This document shows positions 6,745-12,658 of a stretch of DNA of 14,752 nt, one piece after another. A program made the position numbers and the translations under genes. The notes beneath the pieces are model-generated. The model saw nothing but the letters and a program-made list of their open reading frames with translations, was not told where the DNA came from and made no database searches. Where the stretch lies: NCBI GenBank assembly GCA_020253595.1, contig JADCBH010000359.1:1-14752 (forward strand), read 5' to 3'. The stretch is from Brevundimonas sp. (GTDB taxonomy: Bacteria; Pseudomonadota; Alphaproteobacteria; Caulobacterales; Caulobacteraceae). Within the stretch, counting starts at the first letter, position 1. Each line of letters opens with the position of its first letter.

Positions 6745-6796
6745 TTCGTAATGAGGGGGTCAGGTGTTCGAGTCACCTAAGCGCACCACCACTCCA
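6745..6796 (+). repeat. Distal attachment-site copy (partial tRNA-Thr)
   Basis: These 52 nt repeat the tRNA-Thr 3' portion from the anticodon loop to 8 nt past CCA, in the same orientation as 5016-5068. The copy lacks the 5' acceptor strand, D-arm and 5' anticodon stem, so it is not a tRNA gene. One G is missing in the acceptor strand, which would not affect an already non-functional copy. Confidence 0.92.
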
Positions 6797-6800
6797 GAAT

Positions 6801-6985
6801 ACTTCCACGTCCAAGGTGGACGGCCGACAGGTTCTGAGCGGGATCGCTCTCGTCAATCGCAACCGCCTGGGTCATCGGGAAGCGCCGGTGGCCTGCGGGC
6901 CTCACAGGGCGCTGGACAATCGCTGGAAACGGTAGAGCGAGGCGGACGTCCTGCCAGCCTGTTCATGGCGGCGGGTCAGTTCAGC
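6801..6985 (+). pseudogene. Fragment of IS5-family transposase (N-terminal part)
   Basis: The frame at 6813-6932 reads VDGRQVLSGIALVNRNRLG, then a degraded segment, then GPHRALDNRWKR. This follows the N-terminal domain of IS5-type transposases (first ORF, DUF4096-like), whose usual form is R-x-VLSGI-x-x-x-NRNGLRW...YGPHKTLYNRWKRW. At the codon where the family has the second Trp of RWKRW there is TAG (6933-6935), a one-base change from TGG. Ser-Glu follows in frame, as expected. After about 6950 the match seems to shift frame and fade. No DDE catalytic residues and no terminal inverted repeats are present. The fragment begins about 5 nt after the distal tRNA repeat, so its 5' end may have been cut off by the integration boundary or by a deletion. 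It is non-functional. Confidence 0.6.
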
Positions 6986-7124
6986 GACAACATCGGAGCC
7001 GCACGCCCCGGACCGATCCCGTCCGCCGTCGCTCTCGCCGCGACCCTACTCTTCTGGCCATGAGGCCTGACCCCAGGATCACGGAGGACAGGCAGAAGGT
7101 GAACTCGAACAGCGATATCGGCAC
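6981..7124 (-). pseudogene. Possible 5' stub of a membrane-protein gene
   Basis: From a GTG at 7124 the minus strand reads PISLFEFTFCLSSVILGSGLM before turning into an arginine-rich frame (RRVGSRRERRRTG). The hydrophobic N-terminal helix resembles the beginning of small alphaproteobacterial membrane proteins that start M-x-SLFEF-x-x-x-L-x-x-VILGLGLT. Only about 22 residues are convincing, and the rest of such a protein (several more helices) is missing. It overlaps the end of the IS-like fragment from the opposite strand. It may be a gene start left after an insertion or deletion, or a chance hydrophobic stretch. Confidence 0.28.
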
Positions 7125-7294
7125 CCTGGCGTGACGATCCACGTTCGGCGATCCGGTTATGGCAGGTTCGACGGCGGAGTCTGGCTGTTCTGGATGATTT
7201 TCAGGCGAGCCGATCAGTCGGCCGGCTGACAGGACATGCTTGCCAGACGCCAACGGCGCTTGTGCATCGTCGCCGAATGGACTGAAACTGCGGC

Positions 7295-7873
7295 ATGGCT
7301 TTCCTCGCCGACGCAATGAAAACGACCCTCGGCCTGCTGTTCAGGCTTCAGGGCTGGAGCGTTGAAGGGCGGCGGCCAGAGATGCCGAAATTTGTTCTCG
7401 TTGGCGCCCCGCACACCAGCAACTGGGATTTCGTCTATTATCTGGGCGCTGCGGTAGCGCTTGATCTGGACCTGAAGTTCCTCGGCAAGGCGTCCCTGTT
7501 CCGATGGCCCCTCGGCGGAGCCTTGCGCGATCTCGGCGGCGTCCCGGTTGACCGATCCCAGGCGCGGGACATCGTACGCACCATGGTGGCCGAGTTCGAA
7601 CGCCGCGATCAGTTCATCCTCACGATCGCGCCTGAGGGCACTCGTGCTTCGGGCGATCGATGGAAGACCGGTTTCTACAACATCGCCGCGGCTGCTGAAG
7701 TACCCATCGTCTTCGTTTCCATCGACTACCCCCGCAAACTGATCACGATCGGACCCACCCTGTTCCCTAGCGGCGACTATGTGGCCGACATGGAGGGGGC
7801 GGCGATCTTCTACAGCACGGCCGTCGGCAAACATCCGGAACGCGCCTCGAGCATCCTGCACGAGACCCCATAG
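7295..7873 (+). CDS. Lysophospholipid / glycerol-phosphate acyltransferase family protein (PlsC-like)
   Basis: This 192-residue protein carries the acyltransferase signature. H40-T-S-N-W-D45 is the HX4D catalytic motif. LGKASLFRWPLGGALRDLGGVPVDRS (about 63-88) is the second block, with a conserved Gly-Gly-x-x-Val-Asp-Arg. APEGTRA near 112-118 is the third block, and VPIVFVSIDY follows at 136-145. Such enzymes move an acyl chain from acyl-ACP or acyl-CoA to a lysolipid or similar acceptor at the inner face of the membrane. It is shorter than the classical PlsC (about 240) and lacks an obvious N-terminal transmembrane helix, though residues 10-20 are hydrophobic. Members with this HTSNWDF form are usually annotated only as acyltransferase-family, so the acceptor is unknown. 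ATG codons at 1 and 8 are both possible. It stands alone between the tRNA-Thr remnant and the histidine kinase. Confidence 0.85.
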   Translation: MAFLADAMKTTLGLLFRLQGWSVEGRRPEMPKFVLVGAPHTSNWDFVYYLGAAVALDLDLKFLGKASLFRWPLGGALRDLGGVPVDRSQARDIVRTMVAEFERRDQFILTIAPEGTRASGDRWKTGFYNIAAAAEVPIVFVSIDYPRKLITIGPTLFPSGDYVADMEGAAIFYSTAVGKHPERASSILHETP

Positions 7874-8149
7874 CGTCAGGCGTTCAGCACCAGATTGAAA
7901 CGGAACAAACTGACGCCCGTCGCTCATCCAGCCATCGCGGGAGCGCCGGATTGGTGGCCGTCGACCCTTCCAGCCGATCCTGACGCCAGCCACCCCCTGC
8001 TCCTGACGCGCACCCTCGCATGCAGGTATGGCGCAGGCCGGAGTTCCGGTCGCTCCCATCAGAAGGCACCCCAAGTTGGGAACTCCGAAGTCACGCACTT
8101 CGCCCGGACCGGGAAGGGGTTGGGCCCGGACGACCGTTGCTCTGGCCGG
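7874..8149. other. Intergenic region between acyltransferase and histidine kinase
   Basis: This stretch lies 3' of both flanking genes, which converge. It contains the second copy of the dispersed repeat and several small inverted repeats: GCGTCAG / CTGACGC (around 7873-7879 and 7908-7914, long loop), CCCAAGTTGGG near 8069-8079, and CCGGG / CCCGG flanking the G-rich core near 8109-8129. Any of these could stop transcription, but none has a T-run. No gene is visible. Confidence 0.45.
8021..8136 (+). repeat. Dispersed repeat, copy B
   Basis: This is the same unit as 6565-6680, in the same orientation. It opens TGCAGGTATGGCGCAGGCCG and has the GGGAAGGGG block 90 nt from its start (8111). Where the two differ in the first 39 nt, copy B has C or G and copy A has T or A, as if copy A had decayed by C-to-T type changes. 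The end of the unit is not certain. Confidence 0.65.
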
Positions 8150-10285
8150 TCAACGTCCAGCGGCTTCCTTCGCAAGTGTGGGGTCGTTTGCAGTGGCCTC
8201 CGGCTCCACCAGGGCCGCAATCTGGGCCAGGAGGCGCGCCGGATTGATTGGCTTCTCGGCGACATCGTCCATTCCCGCCGCCAGGTATTCCTGCCTCTGG
8301 GCCGGAAGTACATTGGCGGTAAGGCCGATGATCGGGGTTTTGGCCGGGTTGCCCGGCAGAAGCCTTATATGTCTTGTCGCGTTGATCCCGTCCATCACGG
8401 GCATCTGGACATCCATCAAGACGATGTCGAAGGGTGAAACGCGAACTGCGTCAACGCCGTCGCTGCCGTTAACGGCAGTCTCGACTTCGGCTCCCACGGC
8501 TTCAAGCAGAAGCTGGGCGACTTTCAGGTTCATCGGATTGTCGTCGACGACCAGAATGCGAAGGCCGTTGGCTGACGTCGGCCTCACCTCTTGCGTCGGG
8601 GATGCGATCGCCTCTGGGGTACGTGCGGCAGGCTCCAGAGCCACCTCGAACCAGAAGGTCGACCCCCTGCCCTCTTCGCTTGTGAAGCCAATCTCGCCGT
8701 CCATCAGTGTGATCAGGGCCTCGCAGATCGACAAGCCAAGACCCGTTCCTCCGAACCTCCGACCGATTGATCCATCGGCCTGGCTGAACCGTCGGAACAT
8801 CTGCGCCTGAGAGTCGGCAGGAATACCCATGCCGGTATCCTCGACTTCAAGTCGCAGGATGGAACCGTTCCCGGTAGGTGCGACCGAGACACTGCAACGG
8901 ACCTCGACCTGACCCGCGCTCGTGAACTTCACGGCATTGCCAATGAGATTGAGGCAGACCTGACGGAGCCTCAGGCCGTCAGCGAGGAACAGGCCAGAGT
9001 CACCGGCATAGCTTGCCCTCAGATCGACGCCCTTGCTCTCGGCCTGGGCCCTGAAAAGCCCGACGACGTCGCGGAGCAGCGCCTGCGGATCAAGCGGAGC
9101 CAACTCCAGCTCGAGCGTGCCGGATTCAATGCGCGACAGGTCCAGGACATCGTTGAGCAGGCCCTGGAGAAGGGCGCCGCTCGAGAGCGCATCCTCGATC
9201 AACTCATGACTGCCTTCGTCGAATCCCTTGCCACGCAAGAGGTGGAGAACGCCCATCACACCATTCATGGGCGTCCGGATCTCATGGCTCATGTTGGCGA
9301 TAAAGCGGGACTTGGCGTTCGAGGCGGCTCTGGCGGCCTCCATGGCGGCATTGAGCCGAGCTTTCTGTCGACGGTCCCGCAGGATCGTCAGCACGGGCGC
9401 CCCAAGCAGGATCAGCAAGAGAAGACCGACTGACGGAGCCACGACTGACGCCAGATCACTGGCCGGTCGGCGGTACTGCCAGTCGACCCGCGCGACCGGA
9501 CGGCCCGCGATATCGCGCAGGGTCGCGGCCGCTTCACCCGCCGGCACAGGCGAAAGCGGGTCAAGCTCGACGTGGAGGTTCTCAAGAAGAAAGTGGCTTC
9601 CCAGCCAGTCGAGATAGCCGGCGTTCACCGGTTGAACCACGATCAGAACAGGTGACTGGGCACCGGCGGGCCAGGCCGTGCCAAAGTCAGGCTGGATCAG
9701 GCTGGCTGCGACCACAACCGCTTCAGATCCTGTCCTGACGACGGTGGTCTCGTCGATCGTATCCGCGATCATGGTTTGTTGGGCAGGACCCGGGGCAAGC
9801 CGCCCTCGGCTCGCTTCCCTGGTCCGGATTCGCTCGATTAACGCGTCTGCCGCCGGTCGGATCACGGGCGGCAATTCTCGAGCCTCAGGTTCGTCTCCAT
9901 GCCATGCGCCGATTACCCGTCCGGACCCATCGACCAGATAGGACTGAGCCACCTCGCAATCGGCCGCCAGATAATGGCCGATGTTGGTGTCGGCCCAGGC
10001 TGCATCATAGCGATTGTCCAGGTGGACGACGGCGTCGTCCCAGACCGTGACGGAGGCAAGGCAGGTTCGCAGGCTGGTGTCCTTGAGGACCAGGCCATTG
10101 GCGACGAGCTTTGCGTCGTGGCGAGCCGAGAGGGTGTCGATCCTGTTTGCCGCACCGATCAAGCCGGCCATGAGAGCAACAATGGCGACGAGCGCCGCCA
10201 CGATGACCACGGCCGTTCCGGTGCCCGGCCACAAGTGTGTCAGTCGGGGAAATCGGCGGGGACGCGGTCCCGTCTCGTTCTGCAT
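8150..10285 (-). CDS. Membrane-bound hybrid sensor histidine kinase (CHASE4-like – HisKA – HATPase – REC)
   Basis: This 711-residue protein has two membrane helices (about 22-45 and 283-303) enclosing a periplasmic sensor. The sensor segment with SVTVWDDAVVHLDNRYDAAW (78-97) resembles CHASE4. The cytoplasmic dimerisation/phosphoacceptor domain has NMSHEIRTPMNG with H334. The ATPase has N-box residues N446 and N450, the DTGMG box at 483-487, and GGTGLGL at 512-518. A receiver domain begins at RILVVDDN (D581, D582) with phospho-acceptor D625 in LMDVQMPVMDG, T657 and K678. All catalytic residues are present. There is no HPt domain and no response-regulator gene nearby, so the phosphorelay partner must be elsewhere and the signal is unknown. 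It is transcribed away from metK and has a 6-bp inverted repeat (10336-10354) about 50 nt upstream of its start. Confidence 0.93.
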   Translation of the reverse strand: MQNETGPRPRRFPRLTHLWPGTGTAVVIVAALVAIVALMAGLIGAANRIDTLSARHDAKLVANGLVLKDTSLRTCLASVTVWDDAVVHLDNRYDAAWADTNIGHYLAADCEVAQSYLVDGSGRVIGAWHGDEPEARELPPVIRPAADALIERIRTREASRGRLAPGPAQQTMIADTIDETTVVRTGSEAVVVAASLIQPDFGTAWPAGAQSPVLIVVQPVNAGYLDWLGSHFLLENLHVELDPLSPVPAGEAAATLRDIAGRPVARVDWQYRRPASDLASVVAPSVGLLLLILLGAPVLTILRDRRQKARLNAAMEAARAASNAKSRFIANMSHEIRTPMNGVMGVLHLLRGKGFDEGSHELIEDALSSGALLQGLLNDVLDLSRIESGTLELELAPLDPQALLRDVVGLFRAQAESKGVDLRASYAGDSGLFLADGLRLRQVCLNLIGNAVKFTSAGQVEVRCSVSVAPTGNGSILRLEVEDTGMGIPADSQAQMFRRFSQADGSIGRRFGGTGLGLSICEALITLMDGEIGFTSEEGRGSTFWFEVALEPAARTPEAIASPTQEVRPTSANGLRILVVDDNPMNLKVAQLLLEAVGAEVETAVNGSDGVDAVRVSPFDIVLMDVQMPVMDGINATRHIRLLPGNPAKTPIIGLTANVLPAQRQEYLAAGMDDVAEKPINPARLLAQIAALVEPEATANDPTLAKEAAGR

Positions 10286-10335
10286 CGCCAGCCCGCGCGC
10301 CCGCTTGTGGGTCTCTGATCCTTAACCTTGCCTGC

Positions 10336-10354
10336 AACGGGTTGGATTCCCGTT
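10336..10354. promoter_or_regulatory. Inverted repeat upstream of the histidine kinase
   Basis: AACGGG (10336-10341) and CCCGTT (10349-10354) form a 6-bp inverted repeat with a 7-nt spacer, about 50 nt before the kinase start. GTTAAC overlaps one arm. It could be an operator or part of the kinase promoter. No regulator is identified. Confidence 0.3.
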
Positions 10355-10400
10355 AACGACACCAGGATATGGGCGCGGCGGATGATGTGCCCTCCCGTGG

Positions 10401-10419
10401 TCCCGCGGTCATTGCGGGA
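10401..10419. other. Hairpin in the kinase/metK intergenic region
   Basis: TCCCGC-GGTCATT-GCGGGA is a 6-bp stem with a 7-nt loop and no T-run. It lies between the two divergent promoters. A role as a boundary or operator is possible but not supported by anything else visible. Confidence 0.25.
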
Positions 10420-10447
10420 GCCAGAGCTTGCCCATGCGCGCCCTCCC

Positions 10448-10476
10448 TTGATCGCATAAACATATCTTTATATGTC
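10448..10476 (+). promoter_or_regulatory. Candidate metK promoter
   Basis: TTGATC (10448-10453) and TATGTC (10471-10476) are spaced 17 nt apart, in the only AT-rich patch before metK. The proposed -10 overlaps the right arm of the 16-bp palindrome, so a protein bound there would block RNA polymerase. Other -10 choices within the palindrome (for example TTTATA at 10467) are possible, so the transcription start is uncertain. Confidence 0.4.
10460..10475. promoter_or_regulatory. Palindromic operator ACATAT-CTTT-ATATGT upstream of metK
   Basis: This is a perfect 6-bp inverted repeat with a 4-nt centre, strikingly AT-rich against its surroundings and placed 45 nt before the metK start. Its size and composition suit a winged-helix dimer of the ArsR type. 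SahR, an ArsR-family repressor fused to a methyltransferase-like domain, is known to control metK and other SAM-cycle genes in many Proteobacteria in response to S-adenosylhomocysteine. Assigning this site to SahR is inference: the regulator gene is not in the window, and I am relying on memory for motif resemblance. Confidence 0.5.
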
Positions 10477-10504
10477 TCGCGCCCACGCGGCGTGTCCGCG
10501 CGAG
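10476..10504 (+). promoter_or_regulatory. Two-part hairpin in the metK leader
   Basis: CTCGCG (10476-10481) pairs with CGCGAG (10499-10504). Inside, CACG (10484-10487) pairs with CGTG (10491-10494) around CGG, leaving a small asymmetric internal loop. The hairpin starts where the operator ends and stops 5 nt before the likely ribosome-binding site GGAG (10510-10513). If transcription starts at or before 10476, it would fold in the mRNA leader and could influence translation of metK. If it starts later, only the DNA palindrome matters. Confidence 0.35.
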
Positions 10505-10520
10505 CTTCCGGAGCCAGATC

Positions 10521-11720
10521 TTGTCCCGTTCGTCCTTCCTCTTCACCTCGGAAAGCGTGTCCGAGGGCCATCCCGACAAGGTCGCGGACCGGATTTCCGA
10601 CACCGTCGTCGACCTGTTCTTGAAGAAGGACCCCTTCGCCCGGGTCGCGTGCGAGACGCTGACGACGACGAACCTCGTTGTGCTGGCCGGCGAGATCCGG
10701 GGCCAGGGCATCTGGAACTCGGAAACGGACTCCTGGGAGCCGGGCATCGAGGCCGAGATCGAGGCGGCGGTGCGCGCGGCCGTCAAGGACATCGGCTACG
10801 AGCAGGACCAGTTTCACTGGAACACATTTGAGCTCATCAACCGCCTGCACGGCCAGTCGGTCGACATCGCGGTCGGCGTTGACGCCTCGGGCAACAAGGA
10901 CGAAGGCGCGGGCGATCAGGGCATCATGTTCGGCTATGCGTCGAACGAGACGCCCGAGCTGATGCCGGCGACGCTGCAGTACAGCCACAACATCCTGAAA
11001 CGCCTGGCCGAGGTGCGCCATGCGGGCGGCACCCTGCTGGAGCCCGACGCCAAGAGCCAGGTCACGATCCAGTACGAGGACGGCAAGCCGGTCCGCGCCA
11101 CCTCGATCGTGCTGTCGACCCAGCATGCCAAGGGCAAGGCCGCCGAGGTCGCGGCCTTCGTCAAGCCCTACATCCTGGAGGTCCTGCCCGAGGGCTTCAC
11201 CGACGAAAACACCGTCTGGCACATCAACCCGACCGGCATCTTCGAGATCGGCGGGCCGGACGGCGACACCGGCCTGACGGGTCGCAAGATCATCGTCGAC
11301 ACCTACGGCGGTGCCTCGCCCCACGGGGGCGGAGCCTTCTCGGGCAAGGACCCGACCAAGGTCGACCGGTCCGCGGCCTACGCCTGCCGTTACCTGGCCA
11401 AGAACGTGGTGGCGGCTGGGCTGGCGGATCGCTGCACCATCCAGATCAGCTATGCCATCGGCGTGGCCAAGCCCCAGTCGATCCACGTCGATCTGCACGG
11501 CACGGGCAAGAACGGCGCGACCGAAGCCAAGCTGGAGGCCGGCATCCTCGATCTGATCGGTGGAGCCACGCCGCGCGCCATCCGCGAGCATCTGGGCCTG
11601 AACAAGCCGATCTACGCCCGCACGGCGGCTTACGGCCACTTCGGCCGCGAGCCGGACGCCGACGGCGGCTTCGGCTGGGAGAAGATCGATCTGGTCGACA
11701 AGCTGAAGGCGCTGGTCTGA
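10521..11720 (+). CDS. metK: S-adenosylmethionine synthase (methionine adenosyltransferase)
   Basis: MetK makes S-adenosylmethionine from methionine and ATP in the cytoplasm, as a tetramer. The 399 residues fit the family. The N-terminus reads SFLFTSESVSEGHPDK with GHPDK at 16-20 (ATP/metal site). GAGDQGIMFGYA is at 129-140 (signature 1), and GGGAFSGKDPTKVDRSAAY spans 269-287 (signature 2, phosphate-binding loop). The start is TTG at 10521, with GGAG 7 nt upstream. The nearby ATG at 10472 is in another frame, and this TTG places the conserved N-terminus where other MetK proteins begin. The 972-codon antisense frame over this region is a shadow. Upstream lie a palindromic operator and a leader hairpin. 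trmB, a SAM-using enzyme, follows on the same strand after 132 nt. Confidence 0.97.
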   Translation: MSRSSFLFTSESVSEGHPDKVADRISDTVVDLFLKKDPFARVACETLTTTNLVVLAGEIRGQGIWNSETDSWEPGIEAEIEAAVRAAVKDIGYEQDQFHWNTFELINRLHGQSVDIAVGVDASGNKDEGAGDQGIMFGYASNETPELMPATLQYSHNILKRLAEVRHAGGTLLEPDAKSQVTIQYEDGKPVRATSIVLSTQHAKGKAAEVAAFVKPYILEVLPEGFTDENTVWHINPTGIFEIGGPDGDTGLTGRKIIVDTYGGASPHGGGAFSGKDPTKVDRSAAYACRYLAKNVVAAGLADRCTIQISYAIGVAKPQSIHVDLHGTGKNGATEAKLEAGILDLIGGATPRAIREHLGLNKPIYARTAAYGHFGREPDADGGFGWEKIDLVDKLKALV

Positions 11721-11726
11721 GGGTTC

Positions 11727-11754
11727 AGGGACTAGGGAATAGGGACTAGGGATT
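11727..11754 (+). repeat. Tandem pair of a 14-nt unit after metK
   Basis: AGGGACTAGGGAAT (11727-11740) is followed directly by AGGGACTAGGGATT (11741-11754), matching at 13 of 14 positions. The unit starts 7 nt after the metK stop. The second copy also forms part of the long inverted repeat described separately. Confidence 0.75.
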
Positions 11755-11841
11755 AGAGGTGGATCGAGCCGCTTCGGCTGCCTGCCCCGAAGCCCGACAG
11801 AAGAAGGTCCAAAACGGACCTCACCCCTAATCCCTGATTCC
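11742..11841. repeat. Long nested inverted repeat between metK and trmB
   Basis: Outer arms 11742-11761 and 11822-11841 are complementary at 16 of 20 positions, with the inner 14 matching at 13. Inside are GCTTCGG (11771-11777) with CCGAAGC (11787-11793), AGCCG-CTT-CGGCT (11767-11779) as an alternative to it, and GGTCC-AAAAC-GGACC (11806-11820). The whole 100-nt segment can fold into a branched structure filling the metK-trmB spacer. No T-run follows, so it is not a textbook terminator. It could be a REP/MITE-like insertion or an RNA-stabilising element. Confidence 0.6.
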
Positions 11842-11852
11842 GCATCCCCAGC

Positions 11853-12536
11853 ATGACTCATCCACCCCTGCGATCCTTTGGCCGCATCAAGTCGCGGCCG
11901 ATCAAGCCGCGTCAGGCCGCGCTGTTCGACACCCTGATGCCGGCGGTGCGTCTGCCTGTGCCGGCCGAGGGCAGGATCGACGTCCGGGCCCTTATGCCCG
12001 GCGCATCCGAGGTCTGGCTGGAGATCGGATTTGGCGGGGGCGAGCATCTGGCGGCGCAGGCGGCGCGCCATCCGGACGCCCTGATGATCGGATGTGAGCC
12101 CTTCATCAATGGCGTGGCCTCGGCGCTGAGGCATATCGACGAGCAGGGACTCAAGAACGTCAGGCTGCATGATGACGATGCGCGGGCCGTGGTCGCGGCC
12201 CTGCCGGACGCCAGCCTGGACCGGGTCATGATCCTGTTCCCCGACCCCTGGCACAAGGCGCGGCACAACAAGCGGCGCCTGATCCAGCCGGAGTTCGCGG
12301 TCGAGCTGGCGCGGGTCCTGAAGCCGGGCGGGCGGTTGCGGTTCGTCACGGACTGGAAGGACTATGCCGGCTGGGCGCTGGAGCGGCTGATCGCGACGCC
12401 GGGCTTCGTCTGGCTGGCGGACGAGAAGGCGGACTGGACGGTCGCGCCGGCGGACCATGTGGTCACTCGCTATGAGGAAAAGCGGCTGGGCGACACCGAT
12501 CCGATCTTCCTGGAGTTCGAGCGGCGCCCGTTCTGA
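11853..12536 (+). CDS. trmB: tRNA (guanine-N7-)-methyltransferase
   Basis: TrmB methylates G46 in the variable loop of tRNAs to m7G, using SAM. The 227-residue protein shows a basic N-terminus (FGRIKSRPIKPRQ), the SAM-binding motif WLEIGFGGGEHL (55-66) with E57, and the acidic E82 in IGCEPF. ILFPDPWHKARHNKRRL (127-143) is the family signature, with D131 and K135. FVTDWKDYA is at 164-172, and TRYEEK near the end (T205, R206) completes the active site. The ATG at 11853 gives the normal length. It is on the same strand as metK, separated by a repeat-rich spacer. A perfect CCCTCGAGGG palindrome (12537-12546) touches the stop codon. It converges with dapB. Confidence 0.96.
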   Translation: MTHPPLRSFGRIKSRPIKPRQAALFDTLMPAVRLPVPAEGRIDVRALMPGASEVWLEIGFGGGEHLAAQAARHPDALMIGCEPFINGVASALRHIDEQGLKNVRLHDDDARAVVAALPDASLDRVMILFPDPWHKARHNKRRLIQPEFAVELARVLKPGGRLRFVTDWKDYAGWALERLIATPGFVWLADEKADWTVAPADHVVTRYEEKRLGDTDPIFLEFERRPF

Positions 12537-12546
12537 CCCTCGAGGG
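12537..12546. terminator. Palindrome directly after the trmB stop
   Basis: CCCTCGAGGG is a perfect 10-nt palindrome beginning at the base after the TGA. With only 5 bp per arm and no loop it could form at most a 3-bp hairpin in RNA, so termination is only a weak suggestion. It may be chance in GC-rich DNA. Confidence 0.2.
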
Positions 12547-12562
12547 CCGGATCGGGTGTAGC

Positions 12563-12605
12563 TCGTGCAAGGAGTCCATGCCGTCCAAGTCGTGCATGGA
12601 GTCCA
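12563..12605 (+). repeat. Direct repeat pair between trmB and dapB
   Basis: TCGTGCAAGGAGTCCA (12563-12578) and TCGTGCATGGAGTCCA (12590-12605) match at 15 of 16 positions with a 27-nt period. Parts of the two copies are also near-complementary (GGAGTCCATGC and GCATGGAGTCC, one mismatch), so a hairpin is possible. The pair lies in the 122-nt gap between the converging genes. No gene is seen in the gap. Confidence 0.6.
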
Positions 12606-12658
12606 ATCGCTCTGCTCATCGGACCCATCATAAGGGACCAATGCGTCAGTATCGGTCG

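Larger units (their letters stand above)
5016..6796. mobile_element. Remnant of an element integrated at tRNA-Thr
   Basis: The interval is bounded by direct copies of the tRNA-Thr 3' portion (5016-5068 and 6745-6796). That is the classic result of site-specific integration by a tyrosine recombinase, with the intact tRNA kept at one end. Inside lie about 350 bp without a readable gene, one hypothetical gene on the minus strand, and about 620 bp of apparently decayed sequence that includes one copy of a dispersed repeat. No integrase, excisionase, replication or mobilisation gene is recognisable, and the distal copy has lost one base. I read it as a deleted, immobile remnant. The boundaries are seen directly, and the mechanism and history are inferred. 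Confidence 0.72.

Noticed and set aside
6745..6796. A second tRNA-Thr gene
   Set aside because: Only the 3' part is present. The D-arm, the 5' acceptor strand and the 5' anticodon stem are missing, so no cloverleaf can form.
7214..8098. A 294-codon minus-strand frame over the acyltransferase gene
   Set aside because: The plus-strand gene has clear HX4D and EGTR motifs, and the minus frame has none. Its start lies inside dispersed repeat copy B, which explains why it resembles the start of the minus frame at 6603.
10476..10520. SAM-II or SAM/SAH riboswitch before metK
   Set aside because: The leader is short and its main structure is a nested hairpin. I could not find the pseudoknot pairing with the ribosome-binding site that these classes need. 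A covariance-model search would settle it.
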